From positions 1-37,279 of the IMG/VR virus record IMGVR_UViG_3300033571_009716: a stretch of 37,279 nt of DNA, one strand, 5' to 3'. The stretch's first letter is position 1; the number at the start of each line of letters is the position of its first letter. This DNA comes from a virus. This document shows, one piece after another, positions 24,926 through 31,782 of the stretch. Position numbers and translations under genes: made by a program. A model generated the notes under the pieces. It was not told where the DNA came from. It did not search any database and saw only the letters and a program-made list of their open reading frames with translations.

Positions 24926-25312
24926 ATGAGTAAATTTTTAGAAATTTGTGAAAAAGTGCAAAAGCATCTTCTTGAGCAAGGTGAAAATATCAATGCTAAT
25001 GCAGCACCAGCTGACGGAGCTTCCAATGTAGCTCCCGGTCAGCCAATTCCAGATACCGCTGGAGCACCACAAATAGATCCAAACTCTGCAAGTGAAATTA
25101 AAGTAGTCACAAACGATCAAATCAAAACATTTGTAGCTGCGATGAAAGATTTTTATCAATCAGGAAACGCCATGAGTGGCGATGCCGTAGATCAAATAAA
25201 CAAACTTCCATCAACAGCTACAGATGAAGACATTTCAAAAATTGTCGAAGTATTAACACGAATTTTTCAAGAAACAAATCTTCCTAAAGATACATCTCAA
25301 ACCGATTCTTAA
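24926..25312 (+). CDS. Small acidic protein with possible capsid-targeting N-terminus
   Basis: 128 residues. The N-terminal MSKFLEICEKVQKHLLE is amphipathic and ends in LLE, a possible gp21-type cleavage site (L/IxE). A disordered Ala/Pro/Gly/Asn-rich stretch (20-55) follows, then a helical C-terminal half. Similar architecture is seen in the proteins at 19171 and 26368. An internal head protein or head-core component is possible. No family recognised. Confidence 0.68.
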   Translation: MSKFLEICEKVQKHLLEQGENINANAAPADGASNVAPGQPIPDTAGAPQIDPNSASEIKVVTNDQIKTFVAAMKDFYQSGNAMSGDAVDQINKLPSTATDEDISKIVEVLTRIFQETNLPKDTSQTDS

Positions 25313-25356
25313 TAAATAAGTTGATTTTTTCTAGTTTATTAGTTAATATAATAAAC

Positions 25357-25641
25357 ATGAACAATACAAGTTATAACATTCAAAGTCTTTCAAAGAGTGA
25401 AGTAAAAAATATTCTTGAATCTTTATTATTTGCAGCATCAGTCGATGTTTGCGCTGATTGGTTTAAAGAAAATTCTATAGAAGCACTTAATATTGCAAAA
25501 AAAATAAGGCTTATGTTTCCAGATGTTACATTGGAAAATGTATATGTTTATGATAGTGATGAAAAAGATAAATTTAATGACGAACATACAAACGAAATAA
25601 TTAAATTTTTCCCAGAAATAAAAAAAGAAAAAATTAAATAA
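25357..25641 (+). CDS. Hypothetical protein
   Basis: 94 residues from the ATG at 25357; the frame is open further up to a TTG at 25321 but the extra residues are AT-rich leader. Contains VDVCADWFKENSIEALNIAK and a repeat of acidic/aromatic residues toward the end (EIIKFFPEIKKEKIK). No domain recognised. Followed after 5 bases by the kinase-like gene. Confidence 0.65.
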   Translation: MNNTSYNIQSLSKSEVKNILESLLFAASVDVCADWFKENSIEALNIAKKIRLMFPDVTLENVYVYDSDEKDKFNDEHTNEIIKFFPEIKKEKIK

Positions 25642-25646
25642 TAATT

Positions 25647-26327
25647 ATGAAAATTGCCGTAATTGGAACTCAAAATACAGGAAAATCAACATATATTAAT
25701 GATTTTTTAAAAAAATGGACAATGTATAAAACCCCCGATACGTCATATCGGGATTTAATTAAAGAAAAAAACCTTCCTCATAGTAAAAACGGAAACGAAG
25801 ATAGTCAAAAATTAATTATGGATTGTTTAATTGATCAAACAATTGAATACTCTAAACAAGATTATGTTATTTTAGATCGTTGTGTTCTTGATGTATTAGC
25901 ATATTCAACGTGGCTGTGTTTAAATGATAAAGTATCTGAAAAATTTTTAGACCAACAACGAATATTGGTTAGAGAAACATTAAAATTGTACGATGTTTTG
26001 TTTTTTATACCTTTAACTAAGGCTGCAATTGAAATTGAAAACAATGGAACAAGAAATATTGATCCAATTTATAGAGAAGAAATTGACAATATCTTCAAAG
26101 CATTTCAAGAATCTTATCACAGAGGAGATGGTAGAATTTTTCCAAAAGATGACACACCAGCGGTGATTGAAATTTTTGGTAGTCCAGAAGAAAGAATAAA
26201 ATTAACAGAATTTTATGTTAATCAAGATGGTAAAGGATATGGTGAAGATGACAATTTACTTAATCAAGTCATAGGTGCATCTGAACAAGACCTTAAAAAT
26301 ATTGAAAGAGATATGGGGATTATATAA
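25647..26327 (+). CDS. P-loop ATPase/nucleotide kinase-like protein (NadR/AAA_28 type)
   Basis: 226 residues. Walker A GTQNTGKST (7-15) at the very N-terminus, then YVILDRCVLDVLAYS with the DR pair at 77-78, which in this group replaces Walker B and binds nucleotide. The overall pattern fits NadR-like nucleoside kinase domains common in T4-like phages. The substrate (ribosylnicotinamide, a nucleoside or another small molecule) is not clear. C-terminal 40 residues are acidic with no motif. Confidence 0.75.
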   Translation: MKIAVIGTQNTGKSTYINDFLKKWTMYKTPDTSYRDLIKEKNLPHSKNGNEDSQKLIMDCLIDQTIEYSKQDYVILDRCVLDVLAYSTWLCLNDKVSEKFLDQQRILVRETLKLYDVLFFIPLTKAAIEIENNGTRNIDPIYREEIDNIFKAFQESYHRGDGRIFPKDDTPAVIEIFGSPEERIKLTEFYVNQDGKGYGEDDNLLNQVIGASEQDLKNIERDMGII

Positions 26328-26354
26328 TTTTAATAATAATTGTCAAATATTAGC

Positions 26355-26362
26355 TATAAGTA
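26355..26362 (+). promoter_or_regulatory. Late-promoter-like TATAAGTA
   Basis: Identical to the element at 19148, five bases before the ATG at 26368. By T4 late geometry the transcript would begin at or beside the A of that ATG. Confidence 0.5.
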
Positions 26363-26367
26363 ATAAT

Positions 26368-26808
26368 ATGCTTAAGAAATTTGATTCATATTGTGACAAT
26401 ATTATATTAGAAGGTAGAAATTCCGACGATAAAAAGAAATTTAAAGTCAATATTGAAACAGCTAAAAACCATATTAAAGATATTGGTAACAAATATCATC
26501 ATTATGTTCACGATAAAGGACATTTTGAAGCTTTGTTAGATGAATTAAACCCAAATGACATTTATACTCCTAAAACTTTCATACAACATATTAAAAGTGC
26601 AATGAAAGGTAAAGGTAAGGGTCAAATTGCAGATGGATATGCTAAAATATTATATACATTTTTAAATGATCGTGTAAATTCACCATTTGAAGAATATAAA
26701 GAAACTGAAGATAAAAACGATAATCAACCTGATGGTGATCATGATAAAGAATTAGAAGATGATGGTGGTTATGATGAAAACTTACCCGATGATTTGGGTA
26801 TAAATTAA
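26368..26808 (+). CDS. Hypothetical protein with possible capsid-targeting N-terminus
   Basis: 146 residues from the ATG at 26368, preferred over an upstream in-frame ATG at 26275 that lies inside the kinase gene. N-terminus MLKKFDSYCDNIILE ends in ILE, fitting the gp21 cleavage rule. The middle is basic and helical, with a KGKGKG patch, and the last 40 residues are strongly acidic (DHDKELEDDGGYDE). No family recognised. Possible internal head protein. Confidence 0.65.
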   Translation: MLKKFDSYCDNIILEGRNSDDKKKFKVNIETAKNHIKDIGNKYHHYVHDKGHFEALLDELNPNDIYTPKTFIQHIKSAMKGKGKGQIADGYAKILYTFLNDRVNSPFEEYKETEDKNDNQPDGDHDKELEDDGGYDENLPDDLGIN

Positions 26809-26850
26809 CATATTTCTTGCTTTAGATTTTTATTTTGATAAGATTGTAGG

Positions 26851-27810
26851 GTGAGTAGATTACCTGCAACTTTTGTACTGAATAAATTTTATGCATATTC
26901 GCATGAACCCACGTACCGAAAGTACGATGGAACATATAATGCAGGGTGTCCTATTTGTAAAGAAGGTAAGAGTTTAGGTAAAAAGAAAAGATTGTTTTTT
27001 TACCCAGATTCAAACACTTTTCATTGTTTTAATTGTTCACAAACATGGTCAGCTTATTCTTGGATTAAAAAAGTTTGTAATGTTACAAAAGAAGAATTAG
27101 ATTACGAGATAGCCACAAATAGTTTTTCTTTAGATGTTGATAAAAAAATGGATTTTTTATCTATAAAAAAGAAAGAACTTCCCGATTTACCTTATGATTC
27201 AATTAATCTCTTTGATGAAATTCAAAAACAATATTATAAAGATAATTCAGATTTTAATAAAGCATTAAGATATATCCAAGAACGAAAATTGGACACGGCT
27301 GTTAATAAATCACCTACTTTATTTTTCAGTTTGACTGATTTTCTTCATAAAAATAGGATATGTATACCGTTTTACAACACAAACAAGAAAGTTGTTTTTT
27401 ATCAAACTCGTTGTTTAGATAATTCTATTCCAAAATATCTTGGAAAACAAGGATACGACAAAACTCTTTTTGGTATTGATAGGATAGATCCTCATATCCC
27501 GGCTATTTTTATTTTTGAAGGACCAATAGACGCTATGTTCGTGCGAAATGGCGTATCTGCGGCTGGATTAAATTTAACCGAAACACAAGAAACACAACTT
27601 GCATTATTTCCTTTTCATGAAAAAATATGGGTATTAGATAACCCCAAATTTGATGAAACTGCTGAGAAAAAAACAAGAGAATTTGTTCTTGAAAAGAAAA
27701 AAGTTTTTAAATGGAAACCAGAAATGTCGTATAAAGATTTTAACGAAATGGCTATGTTTGAAGATTTAAATGAAATCAGTTATAAAGTAATACTTGATAA
27801 CTTATATTAG
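26851..27810 (+). CDS. 61: DNA primase, T4 gp61-like, GTG start
   Basis: 319 residues (T4 gp61: 342). Makes RNA primers for lagging strands with the helicase. Zinc ribbon Cys33, Cys36, Cys59, Cys62 (CPIC and CFNC) is followed by a linker and a TOPRIM domain with IFEGPIDAMF (about 224-233) and VLDNP (about 268-272). The Glu and Asp metal ligands are kept. Starts with GTG; no ATG is available before the zinc ribbon. Ends in a 4-base overlap with the convergent gene at 27807. Confidence 0.85.
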   Translation: MSRLPATFVLNKFYAYSHEPTYRKYDGTYNAGCPICKEGKSLGKKKRLFFYPDSNTFHCFNCSQTWSAYSWIKKVCNVTKEELDYEIATNSFSLDVDKKMDFLSIKKKELPDLPYDSINLFDEIQKQYYKDNSDFNKALRYIQERKLDTAVNKSPTLFFSLTDFLHKNRICIPFYNTNKKVVFYQTRCLDNSIPKYLGKQGYDKTLFGIDRIDPHIPAIFIFEGPIDAMFVRNGVSAAGLNLTETQETQLALFPFHEKIWVLDNPKFDETAEKKTREFVLEKKKVFKWKPEMSYKDFNEMAMFEDLNEISYKVILDNLY

Positions 27811-28442
27811 TATTGAGTCCAACCCGAAACTTGTTGTTCAGTATCACGAAGTTTTTTAGGAGCAGTAATAATATAGGTATTAAGAATTTCTTTTAATTTT
27901 TCAATTTCACCAGCAATACGAGTTATCGAATCTGATGCTTTACGTGTTACACCACGAAGAAGACTTCCAGTGCGATCACCGTCTGCAAGAATTTTATGAA
28001 GAGATTCGGTTGATGGATCATTTAAGAAACTAGCAAATTCATCAAGCTTATTTGACCATTCTTTGATACTATTGATAGTTTCTGATGTTACGTCAGGTGA
28101 TACGCCTTGTGTATCAAATTGTTTTGGATCGGTATCTGGTTCTACTGATTTATCAAAAGATTCTTTATCTCCTTCTGGTGTAAATTCAGAAGGTTCTTTT
28201 TGAATAGATTGTTGATCAGCAGCATTATTAGCTACGGGTGCTGGTACAGGAACTTCTTCTTGTTCTTTTAACAAAGAAGATAGAAATCTTGAAACAAAAG
28301 GAACGTGCGATTCACCTAATTCCATTTTTGACATGTTTTGGGTTAAAATTCTATTAACTTCTTTTTTAACCTTTACGTCTGTTTTAGGAACAATGGATTT
28401 TTTCATATTTTTATTTCGCTTGACTTTATTCTTGCAGTTCAT
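27807..28442 (-). CDS. Hypothetical protein, disordered N-terminal half, helical C-terminus
   Basis: 211 residues as given; starts at 28406 (Met13) or 28334 (Met37) are also possible. The first 36 residues are basic. VSRFLSSLLKEQEEVPVPAP recalls the leader-plus-Ala/Pro linker of the protein at 24926. An acidic Ser/Pro/Asp-rich middle (about 75-120) is followed by helices with charged heptads. No family recognised. The only minus-strand gene between the bilin operon and the window end. Confidence 0.65.
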   Translation of the reverse strand: MNCKNKVKRNKNMKKSIVPKTDVKVKKEVNRILTQNMSKMELGESHVPFVSRFLSSLLKEQEEVPVPAPVANNAADQQSIQKEPSEFTPEGDKESFDKSVEPDTDPKQFDTQGVSPDVTSETINSIKEWSNKLDEFASFLNDPSTESLHKILADGDRTGSLLRGVTRKASDSITRIAGEIEKLKEILNTYIITAPKKLRDTEQQVSGWTQY

Positions 28443-28472
28443 TAGTATATTTACATATATTTACCTTTAATT

Positions 28473-29147
28473 ATGTCAAATCTATCAAGTAATTATCTTT
28501 TTGTCATCGCAACTCAACATAATAAACATGATTTTTGGGAAAAATCTCAAATTGCTCTGTATTTGGATAAATCGGGTAATAAAGATAATGCAATAATTGT
28601 ATATGAAAACAAAAAAGGTCTTCCAGCCTTATATAATTCATTTATTAATAAAGAAAATAAAAACAAAAAAATTATTTTTGTACATGATGATGTGTTAATT
28701 GAAGATCTTTTTTTACAAGAAAAACTTGATATTGCTTTTGAAAAATATGATATTGTAGGTTTAGCTGGATCAAAAAAATGCGATCTTTCAAGACCACCAG
28801 CATGGCATTTAATGTCAGATCGTCAGTATCACGTTGGAGAAGTAGCACATTCTAAAGATAAAATATCATGGACAACGTGTTTTGGTACTACAAATTCTAG
28901 AGCTTTAGTGTTAGATGGTTTATTTATTGCTGTTGATATTTCAAAATTACTAAAAACAAATACAACATTTGATGAAAGATTTAATTTTCATCATTATGAT
29001 ATTACTTTTTGTTTAAGAGCTAATAAAAATAAACTTAAAATGGGTATTTATCCGATTAGAGTTGTACATTATGGGTTAGGTGATAGTATGAATACCAAAG
29101 AATGGTATGCGAGTGCTGAATTATTTAAAGAATATTACGTAAAATGA
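28473..29147 (+). CDS. GT-A glycosyltransferase-like protein
   Basis: 224 residues. IIFVHDDVLI (67-76) carries the acidic DxD-type site as HDD, followed by YDIVGLAGS and a C-terminal FDERFNFHHYDITFCLRA, which matches the acceptor-side region of the group related to StrF (glycosyltransferase 2-like family 5). It stands apart from the main glycan block, on the opposite strand, among replication genes. Overlaps the next gene by 4 bases. Confidence 0.75.
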   Translation: MSNLSSNYLFVIATQHNKHDFWEKSQIALYLDKSGNKDNAIIVYENKKGLPALYNSFINKENKNKKIIFVHDDVLIEDLFLQEKLDIAFEKYDIVGLAGSKKCDLSRPPAWHLMSDRQYHVGEVAHSKDKISWTTCFGTTNSRALVLDGLFIAVDISKLLKTNTTFDERFNFHHYDITFCLRANKNKLKMGIYPIRVVHYGLGDSMNTKEWYASAELFKEYYVK

Positions 29148-29515
29148 AATATAAAGATAACAATTTATTTGATTTTATAAATTATGTTTTAAAAAATAGT
29201 AATAACCATCTTAAAAATTATAAACCTCCAATTTTTCTTATTAATAGATGGTTATCAATGGCAACTCCGTCTTTTGTTAAAATTTTAAATTTAACAACCA
29301 ATAAATGGTGTACTAATATTAACGATTTTGACATATCAAAGTTTTATCGAACAGTTTTACCAAAATATGGAAAAAAAATTTCATATATAAAGAAAAATAT
29401 CAAAGAAAAAGAATTGCAAGAAGACGTTAATATGGCATTTATAATGGAATGTTCACAACGTGAAATAGATTCTTTCAATCAAACACTTGCAGAACTTAAC
29501 ATATGTGCTAAATAA
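29144..29515 (+). CDS. 62: Probable clamp-loader small subunit, gp62-like
   Basis: 123 residues against 187 in T4. The pattern LFDFINYV...KPPIFLINRWLSM near 8-38, then ILNLTTNKW and VLPKYGKKISYIKKN (70-84), resembles the small clamp-loader subunit of T4-like marine phages, where a conserved NRxLS block is followed by a short basic helix. The short length and weak similarity leave room for doubt. It is not beside gp44 or gp45, which are absent from this window. Confidence 0.58.
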   Translation: MKYKDNNLFDFINYVLKNSNNHLKNYKPPIFLINRWLSMATPSFVKILNLTTNKWCTNINDFDISKFYRTVLPKYGKKISYIKKNIKEKELQEDVNMAFIMECSQREIDSFNQTLAELNICAK

Positions 29516-29523
29516 ATGCACAT

Positions 29524-29925
29524 ATGGCAACTATACCAAGACCCAAACAAGAAGATCTCATAGGCGGAAAAGTTCAAATTGAAAATTATCAAAGTCAATC
29601 ATTTAATCTTGATGGTTGGAAATTAACAAAAGTATTAGATGATATATTAATGTGTCAATATATAGATCTTAACGAGAATGGCACAGAAATTAAAAGAGGT
29701 AGCATTTGGGTTCCTATTAATGTTATTAATTTCACTTGGAGGTTAGCAAAAATAATTCTTGCTGGACCTGATTGCAGAACCGTTAAAGAAGGCGATATTG
29801 TAGTGTTCCCAAATGATAAAGGCATACAAGTATCTAATCTTAACGGATTAAAAAATATCGTATTTTTAAACGAATCTAGAATTTTTGGTGTTTGTGAATC
29901 AGAAGAAACAAATACTGAAATTTAA
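29524..29925 (+). CDS. GroES-like co-chaperonin (possible gp31 analogue)
   Basis: 133 residues. The C-terminal half follows the GroES beta-barrel: WRLAKIILAGPDCRTVKEGDIVVF (residues about 72-95) with the AGP...GDIV pattern, then NDKG and a final VFLNESRIFGVCE resembling the terminal ESDILAVVE strand. The mobile loop that binds GroEL would be in the less conserved first half. T4 gp31 replaces GroES for capsid folding, and this could do the same. Confidence 0.55.
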   Translation: MATIPRPKQEDLIGGKVQIENYQSQSFNLDGWKLTKVLDDILMCQYIDLNENGTEIKRGSIWVPINVINFTWRLAKIILAGPDCRTVKEGDIVVFPNDKGIQVSNLNGLKNIVFLNESRIFGVCESEETNTEI

Positions 29926-29930
29926 AAATA

Positions 29931-30383
29931 ATGGCAATTGATAATCCGACTAACAATGGATCTAATGTAACGGATTTTAAAAGATTCTTACAATTAAATG
30001 TTGCTGAAGTTGTTTTTGTCAGAAGAAGACGAGCCAAAGATCCATCAGTAACATCCAGAACACGAAGGATGATTTGCACTTTAAATTTTAAAATTCTTAA
30101 TTCTGAGTTTGGAAAAAGAATTTTAAAATTTAAACCAGCCAGACAAAACGCAGAATATTCAGCCGCAAGTAGAGGATTAATTACAGTTTGGGATATTATT
30201 ATGCAAAATTGGCGAGATATTAATGTACAGACGGCGGTTATTATTCAAAAACCAATAACAAACGCAATAGCTTTGCCAATGTTAGTTAATAATGAAAATG
30301 AACTGGCAACGTTTATAGATTATTACGATAAAAAAATTGCAAAAATGACTGTGGGTGAAAAAAGAAAATTCATGGATAGTTAA
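29931..30383 (+). CDS. Conserved-looking hypothetical phage protein
   Basis: 150 residues. An Arg-rich RRRRAKDPSVTSRTRR stretch (31-46) precedes MICTLNFKILNSEFGKRI, and VWDIIMQNWRDINV is a hydrophobic patch with two Trp. By memory, a similar pattern occurs in structural-module hypotheticals of T4-like marine phages. The basic stretch suggests contact with nucleic acid or an acidic protein. No function assigned. Confidence 0.7.
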   Translation: MAIDNPTNNGSNVTDFKRFLQLNVAEVVFVRRRRAKDPSVTSRTRRMICTLNFKILNSEFGKRILKFKPARQNAEYSAASRGLITVWDIIMQNWRDINVQTAVIIQKPITNAIALPMLVNNENELATFIDYYDKKIAKMTVGEKRKFMDS

Positions 30384-30384
30384 T

Positions 30385-30759
30385 ATGACAATATACGGCA
30401 CACCACTAGAAAAAGCTTGCAAACATCTTTTACAAAAAGATATTACAATTTTTATTAAAAATAAAATTTATAAAAAAGGAAAACTTTTACTTTTTTATCA
30501 AAGAAATTTTTACATAACATTTGTTATGAATACTGATAAAAAATTAAAAGATAAAGTAGAACTCCCCATACCATATCATGTAGAATCACATGAAGATGAA
30601 AATTTAATATATTTTGATTATAGAATTAAAACTTTAGCTAAACACGCACCCGAAATTGAAACAAATTTAATTGTATATCCCAAAAAAATAGCTGGAAATA
30701 AGTTTTGGGATAGTATATTATTAATAAATGCAAACTCAAGCGACGAAACTGATATATAG
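30385..30759 (+). CDS. Hypothetical protein
   Basis: 124 residues from the ATG at 30385, one base after the previous stop; a GTG at 30355 in the same frame would overlap it. Beta-rich, with many Lys, no membrane segment. IYKKGKLLLFYQRNFYITFV and LPIPYHVESHEDENLIYFDY are alternating strand-like stretches. Lies between the Arg-rich protein and a zinc-binding small protein in the tail module. No family recognised. Confidence 0.65.
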   Translation: MTIYGTPLEKACKHLLQKDITIFIKNKIYKKGKLLLFYQRNFYITFVMNTDKKLKDKVELPIPYHVESHEDENLIYFDYRIKTLAKHAPEIETNLIVYPKKIAGNKFWDSILLINANSSDETDI

Positions 30760-30985
30760 TGTATTTTCTGGTACATATTATGATGTATTAGAAAAAGATA
30801 TAAAATTATTAGATATTGGACAAATTCCTTTAAAAGCAAAACCATCTAGTAGTTGTAAAAAATGTATAGGGCGTGGTCACATTGGAAGGGATATTAAAAC
30901 ATATGCTTTTGAAATTTGTAATTGTATTAGAAAAAAAATAGATTTTGATTACATTAAAACATTAGTGCCAGAGAATAATGTATAA
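30728..30985 (+). CDS. Small zinc-binding protein (DnaJ-like knuckle)
   Basis: 85 residues. Cys43, Cys46, Cys64 and Cys66 (CKKCIGRG and CNC) form a likely zinc site, the CxxCxGxG portion resembling a DnaJ zinc-finger half. The 5' end overlaps the previous gene by 32 bases in another frame; no later ATG is in frame before the cysteines. Perhaps an assembly factor of the neck-tail module; inference from position only. Confidence 0.65.
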   Translation: MQTQATKLIYSVFSGTYYDVLEKDIKLLDIGQIPLKAKPSSSCKKCIGRGHIGRDIKTYAFEICNCIRKKIDFDYIKTLVPENNV

Positions 30986-30994
30986 TAATAGCCA

Positions 30995-31012
30995 TTCTAC
31001 TAATAAGTAGAA
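30995..31012 (+). promoter_or_regulatory. Perfect 7-bp hairpin just before gp15
   Basis: TTCTACT (30995-31001), loop AATA, AGTAGAA (31006-31012): a perfect short inverted repeat ending four bases before the ATG at 31017, where it could hide the ribosome-binding region. It also contains AATAAGTA (31002-31009), a late-promoter-like octamer. Confidence 0.4.
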
Positions 31013-31016
31013 CTGG

Positions 31017-31772
31017 ATGAAAAATTATACATTTGGTTTTGAAGTACAAACACTTTTAGAACAATTTATCGGTGCTTTTAATGATGTTATTATCAAAAGA
31101 TATGATCACACAAATACCGTAGTTGGACCCACGAGTGGATTTAAAGTATTGTATGTTTATTCACCAAAACAAAGAGTAGTTGCTTCTTTAACCACACCAG
31201 CACCGGGCGGTATGACCGTTCCTGTAATTGCGGTAAGCATTGCTGGTATTTCCAGAGATCAAGCTAGAGTTTTTAATAAAAATGAAGGTTTTGATATACC
31301 TTTTCCAAATTATACAAATGATGGACTTTTAACAAAAAAAATATTACAACCCGTTCCCGTGAACATAACCGTGAACATGTCAATTATTACAAGATATCAA
31401 TTGGATATGGATCAAATATTGACAAATTTTATACCATATTGCGATCCATATATTATCATATCTTGGAAATTACCAGATGGAGATGGTGATCCAACTACAC
31501 ATTTAAACAATGAAATACGTTCAGAGGTTTTATGGAGTGGAAATATAAATTTACAATACCCTGAAAACTTACAACCAACTGCGTCTTTTAGAATAACAGC
31601 AGATACAAGTTTTATAATAAAAGGTTGGCTTTTCAAAACATCAAGTGAAACTGTAAAGAAAATATATACTATTAAATCTGATTATTTTGAAACTGATTTT
31701 TCAGATAACACAGGAAAATTAATTTTAGACTACGATGCCGTTTTTGGTAATCATAATTTACCTAAACAATAA
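31017..31772 (+). CDS. 15: Tail sheath stabiliser, T4 gp15-like
   Basis: 251 residues against 272 in T4. It caps the contracted or extended tail and joins it to the head. Matches to T4 gp15 by eye: a start with F..LLEQFIGAFNDVIIKR, then SIITRYQLDMDQILTNFIPY (128-147), which closely follows the T4 SIFTRYEDDMFQIVEQILPY, and a later FIIKGWLF strand matching FEVNGWMY. Placed upstream of the portal gene, though T4 has genes 16-19 in between, absent here. A hairpin lies before its start. Confidence 0.78.
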   Translation: MKNYTFGFEVQTLLEQFIGAFNDVIIKRYDHTNTVVGPTSGFKVLYVYSPKQRVVASLTTPAPGGMTVPVIAVSIAGISRDQARVFNKNEGFDIPFPNYTNDGLLTKKILQPVPVNITVNMSIITRYQLDMDQILTNFIPYCDPYIIISWKLPDGDGDPTTHLNNEIRSEVLWSGNINLQYPENLQPTASFRITADTSFIIKGWLFKTSSETVKKIYTIKSDYFETDFSDNTGKLILDYDAVFGNHNLPKQ

Positions 31773-31775
31773 ATA
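31768..31775 (+). promoter_or_regulatory. Late-promoter-like AATAAATA
   Basis: Seven of eight bases match TATAAATA, seven bases before the ATG at 31783. It overlaps the stop region of gp15. Confidence 0.4.
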
Positions 31776-31782
31776 TTAAATC

